Shown: piece after piece, positions 21,105 through 31,183 of the stretch
How the letters are laid out: each line of letters begins with the position of its first letter
Numbering within the stretch: the stretch's first letter is position 1
Assembly (NCBI GenBank): GCA_038363925.1
Contig: JAQQWL010000002.1
Coordinates: 2,604,001-2,668,000 of the forward strand
Length of the DNA stretch: 64,000 nucleotides
Direction: 5' to 3'
Source of the DNA: Apiospora phragmitis
Taxonomy: Eukaryota; Ascomycota; Sordariomycetes; Amphisphaeriales; Apiosporaceae
The notes under the pieces: generated by a model
What the model saw: only the letters and a program-made list of their open reading frames with translations
What the model was told of the DNA's origin: nothing
Databases searched by the model: none
Translations under genes and position numbers: made by a program

Positions 21105-23286
21105 ATGGCGGTGCAGTCGAAACTGGTTCTGCCCGAGCGGTCGATTAAGAGCGTCGTCGCGCAGTTAACCGTCATATACGTCAAGAACCGGACGCGCATA
21201 TCGCGTGCTGTCTATCTCACCCTCCTCGTCGCCCTCGTCAACCGTGTGCGCCATGCCATCTCCGAGCAGAAGGCCGCTTCGGCTCGCGAGGCCGCCAAGC
21301 GTCGGTCGGGCACGACTTCGAGCGAAGGGGCAGATGTGACTGCAAAGAAAAAAGTTGACCTCAACCGCGAGTTCTTCCGCTCCCTTCTCCGCCTAATGAA
21401 GATCGTGATTCCCGGCTGGCATAGCAAAGAGACACGATTGCTGCTCAGCCACAGTTTCTTCCTGGTTATACGGACTTTGATCAGTGTGAAAGTCGCAGAG
21501 ATGGATGGCGCGATCGTGAAAGCGCTCGTCAAAGGCAATGGCCGGGAATTCCTGATGCGTATCATGTGGTGGATGTTGATTGCGATGCCTGCCACATTTA
21601 CCAACTCGATGCTTTCGTACCACCAGGCCGAGCTGTCACTCAAGTACAGGACGAGGTTGACCCAGCATATCCATGACAAATACCTGTCACAACTAACATT
21701 CTACGGCATCTCCGCTCTGGACGACCGGATCAAGAACCCGGATCAGCTGATTGCTGTGGACGTCGCAAAGTTCTCTAACAGCTTAGCAGAGTTGTACAGC
21801 AATCTGGCCAAACCTTTACTGGATATGGTAGGCAGAGGCTAGATTCCCCTTTGCGTATATGATCGCTAACATCTACCAGACAATATACACATGGTCATTG
21901 TCAAAGAGTGTAGGCGGAGAGGGTGTCGTGTTCATGTCACTGCTCGTACAGCTGTCTGCAAACGTTATGCGCGCCCTCACGCCACCGTTTGGTAAATACG
22001 TAGCAGACGAAGCCCGACTAGAAGGAGAGTTCCGATTCCAGCATTCACGGCTTATCGACCACAGCGAGGAAGTTGCACTGTACCATGGACATGAAGCCGA
22101 GAAAGACACGCTCGACAAAGGCTACTTCACGCTTATTAAGCATGTGAACTACATCCTGCGTCGGCGATTCTACCATGGGGTGATGGAAGACTTTGTCATC
22201 AAATACTTCTGGGGTGCACTAGGACTGCTTCTCTGCAGTGTCCCTGTTTTCTTTAAGCTGCCTGGTCAGCTCGCTGGCGGAGTTGTTAGCATGGGCGACA
22301 GGACCGAAACCTTCGTCACCAATCGCCGGATGTTGCTGAGTGCCTCGGACGCATTCGGGCGCATCATGTTTTCCTACCGGGAGATTATGGAACTCGCAGG
22401 CTATACGTCACGTGTCGCTTCGCTCCTTGGGGTAATGGATGACCTTCAGGCAGGCCACTTCGAGAAGAAGCTCGTCTCCAGCTCTGGAACTGCAGAGCAC
22501 GAGGCTGTACTTCAAGGCCGTGGCAAGGTTGTCGAAAGCAAGAACATCCAGTTCATCGACGTTCCTATCATCTCACCGAACGGCGATGTTCTAGTAAAAG
22601 CACTCTCGTTCACTCTGCGCCAAGGGGACCATTTGCTCGTTGTTGGCCCGAATGGCTGTGGAAAATCCAGCCTCTTCCGCATTCTCGGCGGTTTGTGGCC
22701 GGTATACGGAGGTACTGTACACAAGCCTCCCTTCTCAGACATCTTCTATATCCCACAACGGCCTTACCTCTCCCGCGGAAGCTTGCGGCAACAAATCACC
22801 TATCCAGACAGTTTGCGCACGGTGCGTTCTCGCGGTGTGACTGATGCGCAGCTCCTGGACATACTCAAAATCCTCAGCCTTGAACACCTCGTCGACTTGT
22901 ATCCGGAAGGCTGGGATGCCGAGGCGGAGTGGCGCGATGTGCTGTCTGGTGGTCTGCAGCAGCGTGTCGCGATGGCACGTCTCTTCTACCACAAACCGCG
23001 ATATGCCATCCTCGATGAGTGTACCAGCAGTGTCACGCTCGAAACAGAGAAGACCATGTACGAGAACGCGAAAGCGCTAGGGATCACCCTTATGACTGTG
23101 AGCCATCGACGGAGCCTGTGGAAGTACCACAGCAGGATTTTGCAATTTGATGGACAGGGCAACTACGTGTTCACGAAGCTAGACGCCGACAAGCGGCTGA
23201 AGCTAGAGGATGAGAAGGAAGACCTCGATGTTCTACTTCGGCAGGTGCCGGAGATCGAGAGAAGGATTGGGGAGCTGACTGGCTGA
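21105..23286 (+). CDS. Peroxisomal ABCD-type ABC half-transporter (Pxa-like)
   Basis: Half-transporter of the ABCD group that imports long-chain fatty acyl groups into peroxisomes. Two exons (21105-21827 and 21880-23286) with an intron carrying a GTAGGC donor, GCTAAC branch and ACCAG acceptor; 709 residues. The membrane domain contains the EAA-like motif region '[20 protein letters not shown]'. The nucleotide-binding domain has Walker A '[20 protein letters not shown]', signature '[20 protein letters not shown]', Walker B '[14 protein letters not shown]' and an H-loop '[14 protein letters not shown]'. These are the ABCD-specific forms. A basic N-terminal region ('[20 protein letters not shown]') precedes the membrane domain. 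Whether it is the Pxa1 or Pxa2 orthologue cannot be told by eye; a heterodimer partner is expected elsewhere. Intact. Confidence 0.9.
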
Positions 23287-24835
23287 GACGGGGGTATACC
23301 ATTTTCATGTCATCCATATAGGTTGTATTATAGCTGCACACTCGTAGATGCGGCAGTGCTCATTGTTCTTGAAGATAAACCACTGCAATACGATTCGTAT
23401 TCCTAGGCCATTTCTTTGGTTTAACGTTACTGGTTCAACTGTTGGTGTTATTCGGTGTTATGCCATGATGATCGGCATTTGGATTTGTTTATCTTCACTA
23501 TCGAAACTGGCTTGCCCAGCACCCAGATCAACCGGCATTTAGGCTGCATGTCAGAACTTTCGTCATTCTTTTCATGGAGATCCTGCTCGGCGCGACTTAG
23601 TCGTGCCCTATTATGCGCCTGTTACAAGACGTATCATTACCACACACATTGATCAGCTGCCAGTAGTCTTCTACTTCCATCAGTACCCCGATTTCCCTCA
23701 TCCGACCAAACTCTGACCTCCCTGAAGCCCATTTCCAGCGGATGAGCCCTTGGACTCTGGGGTCGCGGACTGTCATATAGTGAACACGGGAGCTCCCGAT
23801 TCTCTGAAAGAAGCGCGAAGGATAGATCAAGCAGCAGCTTCGAAATAGATAACAACACAGATGAGATGCTACGTCATATCGGACGCAAGGTATATTCCGT
23901 CCGTTGTTGTTCGGGACGTTTCACATTTCCCACACGTGCGTACGTTCATTACTAACGACCTGGATTAATCAAGGCACATCTATTTTTTTTTTCTTCTTCA
24001 GGGGCGAATAAACGAAATGCCTGTTGCCTTCGGGGATGGCTCGCTTCCATCCGCCGGAGAGCTGTTCCACTGTCGGTCACTGGGTTCTTACCAATGACCT
24101 TGCGCGGATCCTCTATGGTGTAAACAAGCTGTTCTCATCCCAAGAACAAGTGGGTTTCGCAGATACTGTGACATTAAGATAAACAACGGATGAGGCTCCC
24201 GATGCTCTGGTTCGAGAGATGAGCAGCTTGTTAAGGCCGTTCTCATAGGTACGTCGACCACTCTCAGACGTACAAAAAGGGGGCGGTGCCAAGAGTGAAA
24301 CACCGCTAGTCGGCAATCCTCAGCTCCCATGGTGATGGCGCAACAACACGAATGCCTGTTATTCAGAACGTCGAGTTCCTTGAACCATCACGCACACCCC
24401 GTTCCTAAATCAACCATCCAGTTAAATCGCACCGCTTGCACGGGAACGAGGGCCGCCACCTTTGCACGAGGTTTCTGTAAAAGGGGGATAAACCTGCCAA
24501 GAAGAGTGTAGCTCTTCTACCTCGTCGCGACGGACCTTGATCGAAAGCCTTAGCTGGACGAAGTCGATGTTTCCATCCGTCGTCATCAAGGAGTTTGGGT
24601 TCGTTGGGTGTAGCAAGGGACTAGAGGTACACTTACGAGTATGTGTATATATATATACGTCCACAGGAGCGACTGAAATGGCATCTCTTCCCGAATTCAT
24701 CAGCAATTTGGTCTTCATACCCCTTTATTGATTCCCGATTCAACTGCCAACAAGTCCCCACACACAGTCTTCCGAGTCACTTGTTCACTGCCACTACTAC
24801 CATCACAGCAGAGTATTGAAGTAAAGGACACCAAG
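23287..24835. other. Intergenic, 1.5 kb, no gene seen
   Basis: No supported gene. A TATA-like run (TGTATATATATATACG) at about 24643-24658 lies some 180 bp upstream of the ATG at 24836. Confidence 0.4.
24643..24658 (+). promoter_or_regulatory. TATA-like element upstream of secreted repeat protein
   Basis: A (TA)n run about 180 bp before the ATG of the secreted Gly/Lys-repeat gene. Position is plausible for a TATA element given a moderate 5' leader; no other evidence. Confidence 0.3.
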
Positions 24836-25850
24836 ATGCATTCGTCGACTCTCACTCTTTTGCTAGCCTCCAGCTTGGCCAGTTCAGCCGTAGTCTCCGG
24901 CTTTCAACGCCACCCGGACACCCCAACGCTGTCTCTTCGCGCTGCTACAGGTGATACTGCAAGCGGACCGCCGCCGCCACCTCCTTCGGGAAGCCCTCCA
25001 GCTCCACCAGCCAAGGGAAAAGACAATGGGTATATTATTGGCTGCATCTCCCTTCCCTCCCTAATCTTCCCTCATGATGTTCGTTTCCTGTCTAACCAAT
25101 TCTACCTGCATTAGGAATGGCACAGCAGCAGGCGAGCCCCCTGCTAAAGGCAAAGGCACTGGCAAGGCCACCGGCGGCGGCACGCCTCCCGCAGCCCCAG
25201 CCCAAGGCAAAGGCCACGGAGGCGATAAGTGCGGTGGAGGGGATGCCGGTAAGGATACGGGCATCGCTCCCTCTGTCAAGGGCGGCGGTAGTGGCAAGTC
25301 AACGGGTGTTGGGCCTGCGGGCAAGTCAGGGGGCGACAAGGGGGCAGGCTGTGCCCCTCAAGGCAAGGGCAAGGGCCAGGGCAAGGGCCAGGGCAAGGGC
25401 CAGGGCAAGGGCCAGGGCAAGGGCCAGGGCAAGGGCCAGGGCCATGGCGAAGGGGGGCGGCAACGCTGCGAGCAATGGCCCGCAAGGGAAGGCCGGAGGT
25501 AAGGGAGCAGAATGTGGCCCTGCTCCGGTCGGTAAAGGTCCCGGGAACAATACAGCCAGCAGCCCTCCTTCTCCATCCGGCAAAGGCACGGGAGACAAGG
25601 ACACGGACAACTGTGCTCCAGGCAAGAAGTCGGGAGGTAGGTTGCTTCTCCCCGAGTATCTCCAATCGCAGGTCATTGCCCCTATCCTGTCTCTGTGCTC
25701 TCGCTGACAGTGTAACCATGAGCAACAGCCGAGCCCAGCGCATCGCCATCGCCGCCACCACCGCCGCCGCCCGCCAAACCCAGCGGAGACTCGGCACCAC
25801 CGGCCGCCAAGTCAGGCGCCCCAGTACCAGCTGCGAAGCAGACAGGCGGT
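24836..25850 (+). CDS. Secreted Gly/Lys/Pro-rich repeat protein with GKGQ array (frame slip)
   Basis: Exon 1 (24836-25029) starts 'MHSSTLTLLLASSLASSAVV', a clear signal peptide, then a Pro-rich segment. Exon 2 starts at 25115 after an intron with a GTATAT donor, CTAACC branch and ATTAG acceptor. It encodes many PxAKGKG-type units and a perfect 12-nt array at 25368-25439 giving six GKGQ tetrapeptides. Directly after, at about 25446-25456 in GGCGAAGGGGGGCGG, the coherent reading moves to the next frame ('GGGNAASNGPQGKAGGKGAE', 'CGPAPVGKGPGNNTASSPPS'). Without the slip the protein ends at 25502. Exon 2 ends at a GTAGGT donor near 25637; another exon ('EPSASPSPPPPPPAKPSGDS') begins near 25730 and ends at a GTAAGA near 25850; a short last exon is likely but unresolved. 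Sparse Cys (DKCG, AGCAP, AECG, DNCAP) recur. Function unknown; wall-associated or secreted structural protein is a guess. Confidence 0.55.
25368..25439 (+). repeat. Coding minisatellite, 6 x 12 bp (GKGQ)
   Basis: Six perfect copies of GGCAAGGGCCAG. The unit is a multiple of three, so copy-number change alters protein length without changing frame. Confidence 0.95.
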
Positions 25851-25859
25851 AAGAGCCTC

Positions 25860-26774
25860 AGCTCTCGAGGGCTTCGCGCTTTGCGACGAACGCGTCTCTC
25901 TGGTGTTCCTCAATGAGTCGCAGTAGAGGGATCACTGCTTCTACCCACACTGCAAGTCTGTTCACCTTGGTCTTTGAGGAGACAGCCCTGGGTGGATTGT
26001 ATGATAGATACTACTACATAGTTGTGTTTTTCACTCGTTTCAGTGTATAGTAGAATTTACGAGGGTAAAGACCCTGATAGAATTATAGACTTGACACCTT
26101 CAGTCGGGTATTTGACCAGTTATATCAAGCAGTAGCCTAGTCGTTGGGCAGACCCCAGTGTCGGCTCTTTTGCTTTGGAGAGGCGCCCCGATTTACCATT
26201 TAGACTTTGGTCTTCCCATGAGAGCCAAGAATCGTGACTGATTGATCTCCCTATTATTCACTCACTGGAACTGCATACGTTCCGTGTAGAATGGACCTAC
26301 TCGTTCTAATGGGACGCCTTGGGATGCAGACTCACGAATCCAAGCATCCCAAGCCAGACATTGTAACAGACGCTCTAGCTCAGTAGAATATCGTCCAAAC
26401 TTCACTGCCGTTAGAGTTGAAACGTCGACTGGCTGGAGTAAATTCTGCCATTTAAGCTTCACCAGTAACCACATTTTACATATACCATCGGGCCATCTAT
26501 ACTGCTGCCTCGGGCCATGGCCTCATATTACGAGGAAATGCCCCTTCGAGTGAAAAAGTCTGGAGCGGGTCAATGTTTCTTGTTCTACCTAGCATATATA
26601 ATGGATTTTCTTTTTCTAGAGCACAAGTTCTACTTCTTTTCTCTTAACCCGTCATCCTCCTCTCCTTGAACGCCCTGATTCGCCGGACTTCAGCGACTCG
26701 CTCTTCCAGACTCAAGTCCTCTTTTGGCAGTTCTTTCTAAACTTTGCTCTTGGGACGTTAGAATATCAGTCACC
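25860..26774. other. Intergenic, no gene seen
   Basis: 3' end of the repeat-protein gene and promoter of the next. A CATATATAATG motif at about 26593 lies roughly 180 bp upstream of the ATG at 26775 and may act as a TATA element. Confidence 0.4.
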
Positions 26775-27989
26775 ATGAACTCTACTGCTGTCGAGTCCCT
26801 GTGCTCGTCCACCACACTGGTGGCGAGCCAAAATATTGCTTCTTCCGCCGCTTCTACTACTACTACTACTACTACTACTATTACCACAACATCACCATCA
26901 CCACCTACCCCAACAATCTCAAGCACCACCACAATCATCACCAACGAGACCTCCTGGCAGAGACGGGACGTCGCCTGCCTCAAAACCCAAGAGGAACTCG
27001 AGACCGAGTGCCAAGAGGTCGTCCTCGGCCAAGACCTCTACGGCGGCGCCACGGGCCACCCCTGCATCATCATGGACCTAGCCCCCGACGGGCGCCATGC
27101 CCTGGTCACGACCGTCTCGTCATTCCGCTCCGGTCCGCACAACGGCTACCTGCCCCCCTGGAAGCACCACTGGCACCAGGGCAAGGAACCGGACCGGTTC
27201 CGCTCCTTTGCCGGCACCGAGCGGTACGGGTACGGCCCAACGGGCCGCGACTTCCTCCACCTCGAGGGCGGCCGCCGGTTTCCCAAGAGCCGGACGGCCT
27301 GGATCTACGCCGGCTGGGTGCACCTGGTCCCCGTCCGGGCCCTCCGGCACTTCAACGCCGCCGAGAGGGGCCTCAGGCTCGAGATGCAGAGCTGGATCGA
27401 CCTTTACGGCCATCAGTGCGCCATGACCCCGATGAACATCGACCTGTTCAATGATGCCAAGCTTACTCCGAGCATCTACCACCCGAAGTCACCTCAAATT
27501 CCATTGGCAGGCTCTTCTGCTACTACTACAACTGGCACACCTGAGAGTCATCTGGGTAGCAGTCCTCCTTCTGCATCCGCTTCTCCAAGTAGCCCTCATC
27601 ATCATCACCACCACCAACAACAACAACAACAACAGTCCCCGCAGCTGGCCAATAACGGTTCTCCTAAGCCTCAGCATATCGTCCCTGCAGCTCCGGTGAG
27701 CTACGTTTCATACGGGAACGTTGCTGGCAACTTTACCAACCGACAAATTTATCAGCAGACCTATCGACAGACCTACCAGATGGTAAACATTCCCCAATTA
27801 CATCAACAACAAATTGCTCCTACCTGGGCTCAGTATCCACAGACCCAACAAGTCTGCAGTCCATACCAGCATCAATACCAACGAGCACCAGCTATACATG
27901 CCGGCCAATGCCAGCAGCAGCATCATACTGGCTCGTACATGGCGGGCGCAGGACAATACTACATACACAGTCCTTATCTTGGTTATTAA
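26775..27989 (+). CDS. Unknown fungal protein with poly-Thr and Gln/His-rich regions
   Basis: 404 residues in a single exon; the ATG sits in a good context (CACCATGAAC). Residues about 25-60 are a Thr/Ser/Pro tract encoded partly by an ACT triplet array. A compact domain follows at about residues 75-240: 'GHPCIIMDLAPDGRHALVTT', 'PPWKHHWHQGKEPDRFRSFA', 'AWIYAGWVHLVPVRALRHFN'. It resembles a domain seen in uncharacterised fungal proteins that has a loose PemK/MazF-like look; that comparison is from memory and weak. The C-terminal third is low complexity with His and Gln runs and Tyr/Gln-rich 'RQIYQQTYRQTYQMV', prion-like in composition. No signal peptide. Function unknown. Confidence 0.65.
   Translation: MNSTAVESLCSSTTLVASQNIASSAASTTTTTTTTITTTSPSPPTPTISSTTTIITNETSWQRRDVACLKTQEELETECQEVVLGQDLYGGATGHPCIIMDLAPDGRHALVTTVSSFRSGPHNGYLPPWKHHWHQGKEPDRFRSFAGTERYGYGPTGRDFLHLEGGRRFPKSRTAWIYAGWVHLVPVRALRHFNAAERGLRLEMQSWIDLYGHQCAMTPMNIDLFNDAKLTPSIYHPKSPQIPLAGSSATTTTGTPESHLGSSPPSASASPSSPHHHHHHQQQQQQQSPQLANNGSPKPQHIVPAAPVSYVSYGNVAGNFTNRQIYQQTYRQTYQMVNIPQLHQQQIAPTWAQYPQTQQVCSPYQHQYQRAPAIHAGQCQQQHHTGSYMAGAGQYYIHSPYLGY
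26853..26880 (+). repeat. Coding triplet microsatellite (ACT)n
   Basis: About nine ACT triplets encoding the Thr tract of the protein starting at 26775. Confidence 0.9.
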
Positions 27990-28271
27990 GCAGCCGATTT
28001 TTGCATGGAAACAAAAACCCTACAGCGCTGATTTAGTTTGCCTTTGGGAGTCTCCGCATCATACTTTCGCCCCTCAAGCGTCTTCGAATATATATTGGTT
28101 GCCACCATACGCTACAGTTGAGACTCTTGTCTTCTCCCGGGGGCAGGCCATATAGCCTCTATACCATCATTGTTCCACTAGGACATAGAATGGATGGATG
28201 GATTCTATATCGCAACAAGGAGCAGCAAGCACCTTGCGTACTTCGAACCCCCGACATAGGCACACTTACAC

Positions 28272-28301
28272 CTACTACTACTACTACTCCTCCTCCTCCT
28301 C

Positions 28302-28398
<97 letters not shown>
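28272..28398. repeat. Long (CTA)n triplet microsatellite with a (CTC)n block
   Basis: About six CTA units, about five CTC units, then some 32 CTA units. Non-coding as far as I can tell. Confidence 0.95.
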
Positions 28399-29024
28399 AC
28401 CTATACGCGTACCTACTACCATCTACACACACCAACGCCCGCGATCTCTGAGCGAAGGAGATATATTTGCTAGCAGCGCACATCTATTTGCTTGTTTTGA
28501 AATTATGGGGTGGGTTGGGGTTACTACCGGGATATACCTTTTGAAGTTTTATTTGATAGGTTCTCGATGGAGAATCTTGTTGCTGCCCTTTTGTTGGAGA
28601 CGTGGAAAGGATGTTGGCCGCTGGTTTGCCGATGGACTTGGGCTCGGCACGGATCATGTAGATTCAAATTATCAGAATCTCATTCCACCAACCATAGTCT
28701 TCTTGGAAGCACCTGTTGCGTATTTGTAATTTGTATTATCGCAAGCCCACATCGGACGTCCATTCGCAGGGTCACAGACAAATGCTTCGTGATTCATGAA
28801 TTTTCTGTTCAATATACATGAGCTAAAGCTACCAAAAGAAGACGCTATGCAGTTTCCCCAATGCTATGCTGTAGCGCCCTTGAAGTGCTTTTGTTATCCC
28901 GATTCCATTTGAGCGCCGTCAAAATAGTAAAGTAGAGAAGATAGATAGTAACCCATTTCGCGCCAGACATGCATTCCAAGGTATCATCTAAGTATCATCC
29001 AGGTGTCGTGAGATGCGCTAGATA

Positions 29025-29034
29025 GAAAGAAGGA

Positions 29035-29070
<36 letters not shown>

Positions 29071-29071
29071 G
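29025..29071. repeat. (GAAA)n tetranucleotide repeat
   Basis: About eleven GAAA units just downstream of the F-box gene stop codon, in its 3' region on the minus strand. Confidence 0.9.
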
Positions 29072-29129
29072 AAAAATAACCCGGAAGGAGATAAGTAAGC
29101 CGCTCCCTAAGCCCTCCATCCAAAGTCGC

Positions 29130-31183
29130 CTACAACTTTCGCTTAAACATGTAAGAGCCGTACATGCCGCCAACTTCGGCATTGGCCATGGGTATCTTTC
29201 GCATGCCCCAGAACGACGCTCCCAACTTCCAAGATCGCAAGCCCGAATCACGAGGTCCATCTTCGGGCGAATGCCGCCGGACCATCCAGGCTCTGCTTCC
29301 AAACTCCGTGACCGTCCAGCCCAGTCGCTGAAGGGCCGGCGACTTCGACAGTCTGCTGTAGAGATTGTCCGTGACCTCGACAACCTCCAGTGGCGCCGAA
29401 AACTTCTTCATAATGGAAATGCTGTTGCTGAATAGGGTGCTGAAATCCAGCTCGGTGGCAGAGTAATCGGACAGGTCGATGTACTTCAGTGTGTGGGGCA
29501 CCCAATCGAGTTGCATCTGCACGTCGTCGTTATCCTCGTCAGGTACGAATAGCCGGTCGATATCGATGAGTCGCAGACCCCGACCCAGCGCAAGCTCTTC
29601 TAGGTGCTTGGTCAGCGGTCTCAATAAGTTGATGTGCGAGTCATCCATCTTGCTACCCTTCAGACTCAATGATCGTAAGGTGGGCGGGAGGGTTGGGAGA
29701 AGGCGGGTGACATCCTTAACGTCCAGCAGCTGGTGGCTTCGCGCATCGGAGGCGACACTGAGGAAGACCAACGACCCATTGACGGCAGGGTGTGTTGCCA
29801 AAAATTCTACCACCACCTCCGCACTCAACAATGCACACTTGGCCAAGTTCAGGTGCGTTATTCTGGCCGAGTGAGGAATGGACATGAGAGCTTCGTCGGT
29901 GATGCGGGTGCCCGCAACGTCCAAGTGTGTTAGGCTGCCCAGCGTAGGCATGAGTGTCTCAAACACCGCGGATGGGAGGTTGATGCACTTGTGAAGCGAA
30001 AGGCGGGATATCGCCAGGCTGACGGGCCATTCGAACTTCGGGATGGCCGACATCGCGGCCTTGAAGTTGCCGGAAGAACACCCCGTAAAGTCGACGGCCT
30101 GCAGGCGGGGGAGGTCGAGGAACAGCTTGCGTAAAACGTTCTCGTCGATCTCATCATCGATATGCTCCTGAGCTAAGAACTCGCGCAGATACGGTGTGAA
30201 CTCTAGGCACTGCAGCAACGTCTCCGGGGTCAGGTTTCGCGTAGTAGAGCGCTCCGCCGCGGTGGTGAAGAGTGTGGTAGGGTTGAAGTGGCTGAAGTCA
30301 AGCCTTCGTACAATAGTACCCAACTCCTGGTTCTGGGAGACATGAGCCAAGAACTTGCGGAAGATCCGCGAGTGGGGGATGGTGATGTTCCTGTACAAAG
30401 CATGGAGAGTCGCCGTGTGCAGCGTCTTCGAAGTCAACAACAGTGACATCAAATCCACATTGCGAGCAGAGATGCCGTTTGGAGGCACATCCAGCACGAG
30501 CAAGTCAATGATAGGACCTGGAGTTTATCTTAGTTAGGGATACACTTCGATCATGAGGAGGGGTCCAACTTACCGAGCAGTTCCAATGGCAGCCTCTCGA
30601 TGGGCGCTTGGCCTGCCGTTGGCCGTCCTGGTAGCTTGGCTGGGGTTGGCTTGTTAGACGCGGGGGGAGCCGACCATACAATCCTCAAGGCCTGCAAGTC
30701 ACCAAAGCTCCGGCTAGCCTGCCTCCCTCTGACATCGATCTGCTTCCATCCTTGGAAGCCGTCAGCGGCCACGGCAGGAAACCAGCAGCCATGTAGCTTG
30801 CTTTGGGGCTGGGTCTTGGGCGGTAGGAACTGTCTCGTAGTGGTAGTGGTAGTGGCCATCTCCGGAGGCGGCGACGACAACAACAGCGACGATGATGGTG
30901 ATGAGGATGGGTGACGATGGTCGTCGTCTTCTACTACGGCGGCCTCGGCGGGCTGAGAGTAGGACGAGACTTTGGTACTGGTGAAGGTTTGGGCAAGATC
31001 CGAGTCGTTCTCGCGTACGGAGGAAAAAGAGGAACGACCGCTGCTCTTGTCTGACGAGGACCTTCGCTGGCTTAGGTCGGAGCCTTCCATGGTGTAGAGG
31101 ACGGGAACAGGTTTAATAGAAGCCTGGGGTCGACAAGGCTCTGGCCGTGCGATGTCCGGAATAGTGGTCGATGTTGGGACCAT
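29130..31183 (-). CDS. F-box / leucine-rich-repeat protein
   Basis: Likely substrate receptor of an SCF ubiquitin ligase. Two exons: 30574-31183 and 29130-30517, intron with a GTAAGT donor, CTAAC branch and CTCCAG acceptor; about 665 residues. I chose the ATG at 31183 (MVPTSTTIPDIARPEPC) because the open frame upstream has no ATG. The first 170 residues are Ser/Pro/Arg-rich and probably disordered. The F-box spans the exon junction ('IERLPLELLGPIIDLLVL' to 'LLLTSKTLHTATLHALYRNI'). Leucine-rich repeats follow: 'LEFTPYLREFLAQEHIDDEI', 'LTHLDVAGTRITDEALMSIP', 'ITHLNLAKCALLSAEVVVEF', 'LRSLSLKGSKMDDSHINLLR', 'LKYIDLSDYSATELDFSTLF'. Substrate unknown. Intact. Confidence 0.85.

Larger units (their letters stand above)
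27990..29129. other. Intergenic with microsatellites
   Basis: Convergent space between the unknown protein gene (plus) and the F-box gene (minus). It holds a long (CTA)n/(CTC)n array and a GAAA array. The 203-codon open frame across the triplet array is an artefact of the repeat. Confidence 0.6.

Noticed and set aside
24836..25850. Fungal RiPP (ustiloxin-type) precursor
   Set aside because: It has a signal peptide and repeats, but no repeated Kex2 (KR) sites between variable cores and no UstY-like (DUF3328) or other modifying gene nearby.
28118..28729. 203-codon frame through the CTA microsatellite
   Set aside because: All six frames are open across a triplet repeat; poly-Thr/Tyr/Leu products are artefacts.
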